From: UBA4582 sp964228885
GTDB taxonomy: Bacteria > Pseudomonadota > Gammaproteobacteria > Pseudomonadales > Azotimanducaceae
Direction: 5' to 3'
DNA length: 29,014 nt
Assembly (NCBI GenBank): GCA_964228885.1
Contig: CAXRCG010000202.1
Span: 1-29,014 of the forward strand
The position numbers and the translations under genes were made by a program. Below the pieces are notes generated by a model that was given only the letters and a program-made list of their open reading frames with translations, did not search any database and was not told the DNA's origin. Position 1 is the stretch's first letter. Each line of letters opens with the position of its first letter. This document shows, piece by piece, positions 1 through 7,887 of this stretch.

Positions 1-908
1 ATTGTGAAAGCCAATATCAACAGTGGGATCGCTAGCCTCAAAAGCGTAAACGGTTTCAACTCAAATCGCTGTACAATAATTGCCTGACTGACCAGCGAAG
101 CGGCTGCAGACATCATCATACCGATACCGAACATATTGGCAGTTTCTGCACCCGTTAGGTTAAGACTATCTTGCAACCTGAAAGCCATTGTCTGCTGAAC
201 AATAGAAAATCCCATGAACATCAGCACACCCATGACAAAAAACGCAAAGATCCGTGGATCGGTACGCCGCATCTTTTTGGGTGTCTGAGTGACAACGTGA
301 CGAGGCGCATCAGGCAGAAGATAAAATACGATAATACCAACAATGAACGTAAAGCCACCCGCGAACCATAAAGGCGCCAGTAACGAAATTGTGGCAAGCC
401 CGGCACCTAGCGCCGGTCCCATGATCGCACCAAGATTGTTAGCTGCGCCTACAGCGCCCATGCCTTTAGTTCTAGTTGCAGCATCGGTAATGTCAGCCAT
501 ATAGGCGCTAGCTGAAGGCATGGCTGCCGACATCAAAGACGCGTGCATCATACGTGAGACTATAAGCGCGATATACGCAGGCAGTGGTGCTAACAAGCCC
601 ATTAAGGCAGATTCGCAAATAGTGGTAAAAAGAACCGTCCCAAAGGCATAACCAAACAGCCCCACCAACATGACTTTTTTTCTGCCCCAGCGATCGCTGA
701 TTCGCCCCCAAAAGGGCGCACAAAGAAACACGGTGATAGAAGAACCTGAAATAATGGACGCAATTTGAACTTCAGTGAGTCCGATATCTCGCCCTAGCGG
801 GGCCAGCACGGCGAACAAAACGGTATGCCCCATTCCTACCGCAACTAACGTCGCCAGCAGAACATTTCTGCCAAAGGTAGATGAAACAGGTCTATCTTGA
901 GCAGACAT
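1..908 (-). CDS. MFS transporter, N-terminal part (runs off left edge)
   Basis: This is a major facilitator superfamily secondary transporter of the inner membrane, with about 302 codons present and the C-terminal part outside the window. Translation from ATG at 908 begins MSAQDRPVSS. TM1 starts near residue 15, and the family's loop 2-3 motif (G-R-I-S-D-R-W-G-R-K-K, residues about 68-78) is clear. Several further hydrophobic helices follow. It resembles the drug/metabolite exporter (DHA1/TetA-like) branch, but the substrate cannot be read from sequence. The ATG shares its A with the TGA stop of the upstream ABC gene (TGATG), so translation is probably coupled. It is the third cistron after ilvC and the ModF-like ATPase. 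A role in amino-acid or drug export is only a guess from context. Confidence 0.85.
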   Translation of the reverse strand, partial: MSAQDRPVSSTFGRNVLLATLVAVGMGHTVLFAVLAPLGRDIGLTEVQIASIISGSSITVFLCAPFWGRISDRWGRKKVMLVGLFGYAFGTVLFTTICESALMGLLAPLPAYIALIVSRMMHASLMSAAMPSASAYMADITDAATRTKGMGAVGAANNLGAIMGPALGAGLATISLLAPLWFAGGFTFIVGIIVFYLLPDAPRHVVTQTPKKMRRTDPRIFAFFVMGVLMFMGFSIVQQTMAFRLQDSLNLTGAETANMFGIGMMMSAAASLVSQAIIVQRFELKPFTLLRLAIPLLILAFT

Positions 909-2392
909 CAACGCAGAAGGTTTCCCAGATCGAGACTTCTGTGAATACCCGTAATCTTGTCCTGCGCATGGTGATTTACGTACAGCACGGTGGTTTCGGT
1001 GCCTGCGCATACCAACTCGATCATCGCCAGTACCTGTGAACGATTCACATCATCTAAACCGAGACACGGCTCGTCCAGAATTAATAAGGCTGGATGCTTC
1101 ACCATTGCTCTTGCTATTAGCAACATCCGTTGATCACCAAAGGACAGTTTGTTGAAAGGTTCGTTCGCTCTGCTTTCCATGCCCAACACGGCCAGCCATT
1201 GATGAGCGACTGCTTTTTCACTGCTACTTGGCTTTTGATAAATGCCAATGCTGTCGTAGAAGCCCGAGATGATCACGTTTAATAAACTAATACTTACCCT
1301 GTATTCCCATTGCAGCGCGGTAGAGACATAACCAATATGCTGCTTGATGTCCCAGATACTCTCGCCCTGCCCTCGCTGGTATCCAAAAACGAAGATGTCA
1401 TTGTTGTAACACTGCGGATGATCGCCAGTAATGAGATTGAGCAAACAGGTTTTACCACTACCGTTTGGGCCGAATAGTTGCCAGTGCTCTCCGGGATTAA
1501 TACGCCAATCAACTTTCTCAAAAATCGTCTTTTCACCGTATCGAATGTGCGCTTGCTTCAACCTCACCAACGGGTCGTCTGGATTTAGTTTCCTTGAATG
1601 ACTGTGATTTACATCGACTACAGGTCTGGGAATAGCAAGATCAGTCGTCTTCAAGTGAATTAATTTTTTCAGTTCCGCAACTTGTTCTCTATTGTTGGTT
1701 GCGACAGTATGTTGTAACTCCCCGTCTGACATGTATGCAATATGGGTTACAAATTCAGGGATTTCGTCCCAACGGTTTAGTACTAGCAACATTGCGTGTG
1801 AAGTTGCGCGCTTCGCCAACTCGGCTGCCAGCACAGCAGTAGCGTCGACATCAAGGCCATCAAAGGGTTCATCCAGAATCAATAATTCAGCTTGGCTTGC
1901 GAGCGCACGCACCAGCAGTAATTTTCTGGTTTCTCCCGTTGAAAGCTTGTTGAAACTTCTATCTAAAAGCGGATGCAGACCGAAGCGCTCGATGAATTCG
2001 GGCAGCAAGGCCGAATCACAATGGCCTCGCTGCAGAACTTCTGCCACAGTTGAACCTTCATCTATCACATCGAGAATTCGACTATCGTCTTCCAGACGTT
2101 CTTGTTCAATAAGCTTGGATTGCTCTTCAAACGAAACAGCCTGAACGTTCTCAGCCAGCGGGGCATTATGAATCGAACCACTCAAGCGCTCACCCTCACC
2201 CAGAAAAGTGGCAGCAAGCGCTGATTTACCTGCCCCATTGCCACCCACAATCACCCAACACTCATCCGCGGCAATTCGCCACGAAACACGATTCAGTTTA
2301 AATTGTTCATTAAACTGAATCGTACAGGCATCAAAAACAATATCAGGCTTAACGGATGGGTTATCCAATTGGTCAGGATCGTTCGGATTCAC
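908..2392 (-). CDS. ModF-like tandem ABC ATPase
   Basis: This 494-residue protein has two ABC nucleotide-binding domains and no membrane segment. Domain 1 has Walker A GGNGAGKS (50-57), signature L-S-T-G-E (about 150-154) and Walker B LLILDEP (about 170-176). Domain 2 has Walker A GPNGSGKT (308-315), signature L-S-F-G-D-Q (416-421) and Walker B LLILDEP (436-442). Length and many stretches, for example GDHPQ.Y.ND, ESIWDIK.HIGYVS and SGFYDSIGIYQ, match E. coli ModF (490 aa) as I remember it. ModF (also annotated PhrA) is an orphan tandem ATPase whose role is not settled; it is linked to molybdate only by position in E. coli. Here no modABC lies nearby. The ATG overlaps the ilvC stop by 4 nt (ATGA), and the next MFS gene overlaps its stop. 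Soluble ABC proteins of this type may act in regulation or translation rather than import. Confidence 0.85.
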   Translation of the reverse strand: MNPNDPDQLDNPSVKPDIVFDACTIQFNEQFKLNRVSWRIAADECWVIVGGNGAGKSALAATFLGEGERLSGSIHNAPLAENVQAVSFEEQSKLIEQERLEDDSRILDVIDEGSTVAEVLQRGHCDSALLPEFIERFGLHPLLDRSFNKLSTGETRKLLLVRALASQAELLILDEPFDGLDVDATAVLAAELAKRATSHAMLLVLNRWDEIPEFVTHIAYMSDGELQHTVATNNREQVAELKKLIHLKTTDLAIPRPVVDVNHSHSRKLNPDDPLVRLKQAHIRYGEKTIFEKVDWRINPGEHWQLFGPNGSGKTCLLNLITGDHPQCYNNDIFVFGYQRGQGESIWDIKQHIGYVSTALQWEYRVSISLLNVIISGFYDSIGIYQKPSSSEKAVAHQWLAVLGMESRANEPFNKLSFGDQRMLLIARAMVKHPALLILDEPCLGLDDVNRSQVLAMIELVCAGTETTVLYVNHHAQDKITGIHRSLDLGNLLR

Positions 2393-3861
2393 ACGATCCT
2401 TTTCATTGCACTCATGTAACCACGCAATGTGGCACCGATTTGCTCAACACTATGCGACCTAACAGTAGCATTCACTTCTATCAATCTCTGATTATCTACG
2501 CCCAGGTCATTCAGCCCCAGCCCGCGGCCAATAACATCAACATCGATGCCTTTCATGAAATCTGCCAAGAGCGGCAGACACGCATTGTTATAAAGGTAAC
2601 AGCCATACTCGGCGGTATCAGAAATTGTGCTGTTCATATCAAACAGTTTCTTACGTGCGATGGTGTTAGCAATCAACGGTGTTTCATGCAAAGACTCGTA
2701 GTACGCGCTCTCATCCTTGATACCAGCAGCGGTCATTGTCTCATAGGCTAGCTCAACACCGGCTTTGACCATTGCGACCATCAAGGTGCCGTGATCAAAG
2801 TATTCTTGCTCAGGGATATCTATGTCAGCAATGTCTGTCGTCTCAAAACCCGTTTCGGCGGTTTCCTGCCGCCAGCCCAACAGCTTTTCGTCATCTTTGG
2901 CCCAATCAGCCATCATACCTTCTGAAAAGGCACCGCTCATGATGTCGTCCATGTGCTTTTGATAGAGAGGGCGCATAATGTCTTTCATTTCTTCAGCGAG
3001 TTCAAAGGCTTTGATTTTCGCAGGATTAGACAGACGGTCCATCATGTTGGTCACACCACCGTGTTTCAGTGCTTCGGTAACCGTTTCCCAACCATACTGG
3101 ATCAGCTTGGCGGCGTATCCCGCATCCAGTCCTTTCTCGACCATTTTGTCAAAACACAGCAGCGAGCCCGTCTGCAGCATTCCGCAGAGGATGGTTTGTT
3201 CTCCCATGAGGTCAGACTTGACCTCGGCAATAAAGGAAGACATCAAAACCCCAGCCTTGTGGCCTCCGGTCCCGGCAGCATAAGCCTTTGCTATCGCCAG
3301 ACCTTCGCCTCTAGGATCGTTGTCTTCATGGACAGCAATGAGTGTCGGTACACCAAAACCACGCTTATATTCCTCACGAACTTCGGTGCCTGGACATTTA
3401 GGTGCAACCATAATGACCGTAATATCGTCACGGACCTTCATACCTTCTTCCACGATATTAAAACCATGTGAGTACGCAAGGCACGAATTCTTTTTCATCA
3501 GGGGGACAACTTCGTTAACCACCGCAGTATGTTGCTTATCCGGCGTGAGGTTGAGTACAACATCTGCTGTGGGAATCAACGCTTCATAAGTACCAACGGT
3601 AAATCCATTTTCGGTGGCGTTTTTCCAAGACTGGCGCTGTTCCTCGATTGCTGACGCTCGCAGTGTATAGGACACGTCCAAACCGCTATCGCGAAGATTT
3701 AAGCCCTGATTGAGTCCCTGGGCACCGCAACCAATGACGACCAGCTTCTTGCCACGCAGATAGTCGACACCATCTTCGAATTCGGCAGCATTCATAAATT
3801 CGCACTTACCAAGCTGGGCAAGCTGTTCACGCAGAGAAAGCGTATTAAAGTAGTTCGTCAT
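2389..3861 (-). CDS. ilvC: Ketol-acid reductoisomerase (class II)
   Basis: IlvC is the NADPH- and Mg-dependent enzyme of valine, leucine and isoleucine synthesis. It rearranges and reduces 2-acetolactate or 2-aceto-2-hydroxybutyrate in the cytoplasm. The 490-residue product is the long class II form with a duplicated C-terminal knotted domain (E. coli 491 aa). The beginning MTNYFNTLSLREQLAQLGKC is almost the E. coli sequence. The Rossmann motif GCGAQGLNQGLN, the metal-site region SDLMGEQTILCGMLQ.GSL and a second-domain ESAYYESLHE..LIANTIARK are all present. I start at ATG 3861 because GGAAGAA lies 5 nt upstream; a TTG four codons earlier falls inside that ribosome site. It is the first gene of a run with the ModF-like ATPase (4-nt overlap) and the MFS gene. 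No attenuator leader peptide or branched-chain-responsive element was seen upstream. Confidence 0.97.
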   Translation of the reverse strand: MTNYFNTLSLREQLAQLGKCEFMNAAEFEDGVDYLRGKKLVVIGCGAQGLNQGLNLRDSGLDVSYTLRASAIEEQRQSWKNATENGFTVGTYEALIPTADVVLNLTPDKQHTAVVNEVVPLMKKNSCLAYSHGFNIVEEGMKVRDDITVIMVAPKCPGTEVREEYKRGFGVPTLIAVHEDNDPRGEGLAIAKAYAAGTGGHKAGVLMSSFIAEVKSDLMGEQTILCGMLQTGSLLCFDKMVEKGLDAGYAAKLIQYGWETVTEALKHGGVTNMMDRLSNPAKIKAFELAEEMKDIMRPLYQKHMDDIMSGAFSEGMMADWAKDDEKLLGWRQETAETGFETTDIADIDIPEQEYFDHGTLMVAMVKAGVELAYETMTAAGIKDESAYYESLHETPLIANTIARKKLFDMNSTISDTAEYGCYLYNNACLPLLADFMKGIDVDVIGRGLGLNDLGVDNQRLIEVNATVRSHSVEQIGATLRGYMSAMKRIV

Positions 3862-3965
3862 CGGTTCTTCCAAACACTGAAATCGGGAGCGCTACTTTAG
3901 TAGAAATGCGCTTCCGGGTAAATTGGGTTTGGGCTTTAAAGCACTGATTTTGCGGAATCTTCCTT

Positions 3966-3986
3966 AAAAAAGCGCGGAAATGCGCT
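3966..3986 (-). terminator. Rho-independent terminator after the HD-domain gene
   Basis: On the minus strand AGCGC-ATTTCC-GCGCT forms a 5-bp stem and is followed at once by TTTTTT. It lies about 50 nt past the HD-gene stop and about 100 nt before the ilvC start, so it separates the two transcription units. Confidence 0.6.
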
Positions 3987-4037
3987 GATGAGGCTGGCAA
4001 GATCTCAATATTAAATAAAGATTTCCGTTTGCAGCCA

Positions 4038-4634
4038 CTATAGATCAGGATCAAAGACCGCTCTGAGCGCTTCAAATTCCTCAAGCATTGGTGAAGATTT
4101 AATCACCGAGCTCACACCTAGATAGAACTCAGCACCATTCAGGTCGGCGTTTTGTTGATAAATAGCGGTCTGAAAAACGAGTTCCAGACGATCAACCTCC
4201 TTAACAAAATGTGCTTCTGCACATTGCTGGGCTTCATATTCGTGCCAACTTGAAATTAATCCCTCTGAGTGTTCAAGCTTTCCGAGGATTTGCAGTACAG
4301 CGGCAGCTTCCATCTTGTCTTTGTCGGCTTTTGCGACACCATCTTGCGGCGTTATGTCACCCACATAGACCTCACCAAGATCATGAATAAGCGCAAACCT
4401 GATCACTTTTAGTGCATCGAGTTCTGGTCTCTGCGGCAACAGCAGTAAACAAAGCATCGCAACACCAAACGAGTGCTCTGCTACCGATTCACAAATCGAC
4501 TGGCTGATCTCGCGTTTCAACCATCCCTGGCGAAACATATGCTTCAAATGAGCAATTTCGAAATACGCTTTTGAAATATCCGATAGCTCAACATCCGCAA
4601 GAGCATCCAGAGGATTTTCTGCCTTGGTTATCAT
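4038..4634 (-). CDS. HD-domain phosphohydrolase (YfbR/HDDC2-like 5'-deoxynucleotidase)
   Basis: This predicted cytoplasmic metal-dependent phosphohydrolase of 198 residues probably removes phosphate from deoxynucleoside monophosphates, as E. coli YfbR and human HDDC2 do. HD-superfamily ligands appear in order: H32 (HLKHM), H54 in VAEHSF, the H84-D85 pair in IHDLGEVYVGDI, and D148 in KEVDRLE. The frame extends 21 codons further upstream, but ATG at 4634 has AAAGGA 6 nt before it and fits the family N-terminus, so I chose it. It appears to be a single gene, divergent from the P450 gene across a 220-base promoter region and closed by its own terminator at 3966-3986. The substrate is inferred from the family, not shown. 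Confidence 0.8.
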   Translation of the reverse strand: MITKAENPLDALADVELSDISKAYFEIAHLKHMFRQGWLKREISQSICESVAEHSFGVAMLCLLLLPQRPELDALKVIRFALIHDLGEVYVGDITPQDGVAKADKDKMEAAAVLQILGKLEHSEGLISSWHEYEAQQCAEAHFVKEVDRLELVFQTAIYQQNADLNGAEFYLGVSSVIKSSPMLEEFEALRAVFDPDL

Positions 4635-4854
4635 CGGGGGTCCTTTAAGTTCCAAGCTAACACCGCAATTTTTTGACTGAATAAGGTTGCTGCGCATATT
4701 ACCACCTGCTAGCTATTCATGTGGCTTATAAATCAGCCCTGCGGATCAATAAACCCGCTGAAAATATATGACCATTTCTGATGATGTGTTTCTGTGGATA
4801 GTTCGGTAATCTGTTTCCTGTAATTGGCACCGATACCCAAAGCAGAGGAAAAGT

Positions 4855-6102
4855 ATGAGTGAAGCAGTAACGCCAATGTTGACTCCCGACCCCTACGCAA
4901 TTCCGCTGGAAGAATACGACATGATTCGTCAGGACATATTCCACCACGACCACCACGTCGGTTTCTTTGAACGGCTGCGCAAAGAGGACCCTGTGCATCT
5001 GCAGGAGCATGAGGTTGAAGGTAAATTTTGGAACGTAACTACCTACAGGGACATCATGTACGTCGACACGACGCCAGAAATTTTCTCTTCAGAAGGCTCA
5101 ATCACTGTGGCCGATCAGGATGAAGACTTCACGCTACCGATGTTCATCGCGATGGACCGGCCCAAGCACGACAACCAGAGAAAAGAAGTTAGTGGCGTTG
5201 TCGCACCGACTAATTTAGCCAAGCTTGAATCCACAATTAGAGAGAGGGTGCAGAACATTCTCGATTCTCTCCCGCTTGATGAGGAATTCGATTGGGTCGA
5301 TAAAGTTTCAATCGAACTCACCACTCAAATGCTAGCCACTCTTTTTGACTTCCCCTTCGAAGACCGTCGCAAGTTGACACGCTGGTCCGACGTTGCAACA
5401 GCAGATGAAGAGTCAGGTATTGTTGGCAGTGAGGATGAAAGACGTGCTGAGCTTATCGAGTGCCTCGAATATTTCACTAGACTCTGGAACGAGCGAGTGA
5501 ACAGCGAAGAAGCGGGTTCTGATCTGATTTCAATGCTGGCGCATGGTGAATCCACAAAAAACATGGACCCGATGGAATATCTCGGAAATCTGATACTACT
5601 GATCGTCGGCGGTAACGATACGACCAGAAACTCTATCAGTGGCGGGGTGAAATTTCTGAACGAAAACCCGGCTGAATATGACAAGTTGCGCGCTGATCCT
5701 GGTCTCATACCGAATATGGTTGCCGAAATTATTCGGTACCAAACACCCCTCGCCTATATGAGAAGAACGGCAACCCAGGACACTGAGCTTGGCGGCAAAA
5801 AAATAAGCGCCGGAGACAAGGTCCTTATGTGGTACGTCTCGGGCAACAGGGACAGTAGCGTTATTGAGCGTGCAGACGACTTTATTATCGACAGACCAAA
5901 AGCGCGCCAGCACTTATCCTTCGGTTTCGGCATACATCGCTGTATGGGTAATAGACTCGCGGAGATGCAACTCAGGATTCTCTGGGAGGAAATTCTCGTA
6001 CGCTTCGAACAGGTTGAAGTTGTAGGAAAAGAGGAAATGGTGAATTCTTCATTTGTTAAAGGTTACGCACATTTACCTGTAAAGTTACATGCAAAAAAAT
6101 AG
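4855..6102 (+). CDS. Cytochrome P450, CYP153-type alkane/fatty-acid hydroxylase
   Basis: This soluble bacterial P450 of 415 residues has no membrane anchor. The I-helix reads VGGNDTTRN (251-259), the K-helix ExxR is E281-I-I-R284, and the haem loop FGFGIHRCMG carries the axial thiolate C353. Stretches such as LIVGGNDTTRNS, PLAYMRRTAT, WYVSGNRD and the ending NSSFVKGYAHLPVKL match the CYP153 family as I recall it. CYP153 enzymes hydroxylate the terminal carbon of medium-chain alkanes or fatty acids. They need a 2Fe-2S ferredoxin and a flavin reductase, neither of which is next to this gene. ATG 4855 has AGAGGAAA just upstream. The gene stands alone between the divergent HD gene and a terminator. 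CYP153 is a strong family call; the actual substrate is unknown. Confidence 0.9.
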   Translation: MSEAVTPMLTPDPYAIPLEEYDMIRQDIFHHDHHVGFFERLRKEDPVHLQEHEVEGKFWNVTTYRDIMYVDTTPEIFSSEGSITVADQDEDFTLPMFIAMDRPKHDNQRKEVSGVVAPTNLAKLESTIRERVQNILDSLPLDEEFDWVDKVSIELTTQMLATLFDFPFEDRRKLTRWSDVATADEESGIVGSEDERRAELIECLEYFTRLWNERVNSEEAGSDLISMLAHGESTKNMDPMEYLGNLILLIVGGNDTTRNSISGGVKFLNENPAEYDKLRADPGLIPNMVAEIIRYQTPLAYMRRTATQDTELGGKKISAGDKVLMWYVSGNRDSSVIERADDFIIDRPKARQHLSFGFGIHRCMGNRLAEMQLRILWEEILVRFEQVEVVGKEEMVNSSFVKGYAHLPVKLHAKK

Positions 6103-6154
6103 CTAGAGCAAAGGATAAACCTATTTTCCGGTACTGAGCCCTAGCATACAAATC

Positions 6155-6208
6155 GCCCGACGTCGCGTTTTGTACATGCGTTCTTGCATGGCATCCGTCG
6201 GGCTTTTT
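6155..6208 (+). terminator. Terminator of the P450 gene
   Basis: GCCCGACG (6155-6162) pairs perfectly with CGTCGGGC (6196-6203), and TTTTT follows directly. The 33-nt loop contains a second small hairpin, CATGC (6175-6179) with GCATG (6186-6190). The site lies about 50 nt past the P450 stop. Confidence 0.7.
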
Positions 6209-6229
6209 ATTGCCCGCAAGCCATGCAAG
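6183..6229 (+). repeat. Inverted repeat overlapping and competing with the terminator
   Basis: CTTGCATGGC (6183-6192) is perfectly complementary to GCCATGCAAG (6220-6229). Inside it CGGGC (6199-6203) can pair with GCCCG (6212-6216). Both pairings reuse the right arm and T tract of the 6155-6208 terminator, so the two folds exclude each other. It could be an antiterminator-like switch, a REP-like palindromic element, or chance. The pairing is seen directly; the role is not known. Confidence 0.55.
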
Positions 6230-6340
6230 TTATTCAACATTCAAGCCGGTGCTTGGTGTAGACTCAACCGACAATTGTTGTAGCCAATGTCGATCTAACG
6301 TCATGCTAAAACGTAAGCCCTGAACCGCCCGGAGTTAGCA

Positions 6341-7882
6341 TTGCCGACCAAAAGAAACATACTGTTTATCACCACTGATCAGATGCGTTTTGACGCACTG
6401 GGCTGCAACGGCGGTAAATTCGCTAAAACGCCGCATATTGATAAGCTCGCCAGCAGGGGAATTAATTATCAGCGCGCCCACAACCAAAATGTGGTTTGCA
6501 TGCCCGCCCGCGCGACGATCATGACAGGACAACATGTTTCCAGCCACGGCGTCTGGATGAATGGCGTTTCATTGCCGGAAAACACTCCAACAATTGCACA
6601 CTGGTTAAAAGATCATGGCTACAATACAGCCCTATTAGGCAAAGCGCACTTTGAACCCTGGCTTGGTCGACCGAAGGATTTTTTCGAGAACCGTATGGCA
6701 CTTGAAAATAATACAGGTCCCCACCGGGGCTTTGACAGGATGGAACTTGCCAATCACTTTTTTGAAGGCCACAGCCACTACGACCGCTGGATGGAGTCTA
6801 ATCACAAATCCGAAAAGTCTAAGTTCTATCCAATGGTAACGAATAAAGGCCAAAACACCGTGGGCGCTGGCGACACGCAAGCACCGCAGGTATGGCCGAC
6901 AGATGTACCGCGGGCACTTTACCATACTGATTGGGTTGCTGATCGAACGTTAAATTGGCTTGAAGCACAACAGGAAAACAATCCCTGGTTCTGCTGGATG
7001 AGTTTCCCCGATCCACATCACCCATGGGACCCGCCGGCTTCAGAAATTTCACGTATTAACTGGCGCGAGTTACCTCTGCCTTCGCTGTATTCAGAAAACC
7101 GCGAAGAAATGAGCGCGTTGCTTTCGACAAAGCCAAAACATTGGCTTGGTTACTATGAAGGTAACCTCTGGACTAACCTTGAATCGCCTCGAGAATTCAT
7201 CCCCCAAGAGATGACAGCTGATCAGGTGCGAGAAATTAACGCCATGACTCATATCGAAAATGAACTCATCGATGAAGCCTGTGGACGAGTGATTGATTGG
7301 CTTAAGAAGAAAGGCTGGGACAAAAACACAGACATCATATTTACGACTGATCATGGTGAATTTCAGGGAGACTTCGGACTGTTGTTCAAAGGTCCTTATC
7401 ACGTTGACGCTCTCATGCGAGTACCCTTCATCTGGTCACCTGCGGCAAACGTTGAACCACTCGGAGAAACAGTCACTTTACCTGTTGGTCATGTAGACCT
7501 CGCGAGTACTTTTTGTGAAATCGCTGGCATTCCCGAACCGAACTGGACAGAGGGCAAACCGCTTCCGCGGTCTGATGCGCACGGGAAGGACCAGGGACGT
7601 GAATTTGTGCTGACGGAATGGGACTCAGAGCATGGCCCAATTGATATGCATCTTAAAAGTGTTTATCACAAGTCAGGGTGGCTCTGCACAAGTTACGGTC
7701 CAAGCGCGGTTTACAATGGCGATGAGGGTGAGTTGTACAATATGAAAGATGATCCAGAACAGAGAGTTAATCTATGGAACGCGCCAGAACACGCAACAAC
7801 CCAGCAGTTCTTACTTGAGATCATCAGGACCCAATTCCCTGCACCAAGAAATCCACCTTTAGAACGTTTGGCACCGGTTTAA
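6341..7882 (+). CDS. Sulfatase-family hydrolase (arylsulfatase / phosphonate monoester hydrolase-like)
   Basis: This 513-residue enzyme of the alkaline-phosphatase superfamily has the sulfatase activation motif CMPAR at C53-R57 in VVCMPARATIMTGQ. C53 should be oxidised to formylglycine and act as nucleophile. Other expected site residues are D13-Q14 (metal site, with Q where many have D), K101 and H103 in GKAHFE, H226-H227 in PDPHHPW, D337-H338 in TTDHGEF, and K350. No signal peptide is visible, so it should act in the cytoplasm. The frame opens with TTG at 6341, which has GGAG 6 nt upstream and sits just before the first beta strand (RNILFITTDQ), so I accept this rare start. The next ATG is too far inside. 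It heads a unit with a MATE gene (5-nt gap) and a GPH symporter. The substrate, a sulfate ester or possibly a phosphonate ester, is unknown. Confidence 0.85.
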   Translation: MPTKRNILFITTDQMRFDALGCNGGKFAKTPHIDKLASRGINYQRAHNQNVVCMPARATIMTGQHVSSHGVWMNGVSLPENTPTIAHWLKDHGYNTALLGKAHFEPWLGRPKDFFENRMALENNTGPHRGFDRMELANHFFEGHSHYDRWMESNHKSEKSKFYPMVTNKGQNTVGAGDTQAPQVWPTDVPRALYHTDWVADRTLNWLEAQQENNPWFCWMSFPDPHHPWDPPASEISRINWRELPLPSLYSENREEMSALLSTKPKHWLGYYEGNLWTNLESPREFIPQEMTADQVREINAMTHIENELIDEACGRVIDWLKKKGWDKNTDIIFTTDHGEFQGDFGLLFKGPYHVDALMRVPFIWSPAANVEPLGETVTLPVGHVDLASTFCEIAGIPEPNWTEGKPLPRSDAHGKDQGREFVLTEWDSEHGPIDMHLKSVYHKSGWLCTSYGPSAVYNGDEGELYNMKDDPEQRVNLWNAPEHATTQQFLLEIIRTQFPAPRNPPLERLAPV

Positions 7883-7887
7883 TCTGA

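Noticed and set aside
1692..2144. 150-codon plus-strand ORF opposite the ModF-like ATPase
   Set aside because: Serine-rich shadow of the real coding strand, with no ribosome site or domain.
908..2392. Calling the tandem ATPase a molybdate importer subunit
   Set aside because: Similarity to ModF is strong, but ModF itself has no proven transport role and no modABC or molybdate-binding gene is nearby.
2953..3471. 172-codon plus-strand ORF opposite ilvC
   Set aside because: It lies fully antisense to strongly conserved ilvC codons and its translation has no recognisable domain; it is a shadow frame.
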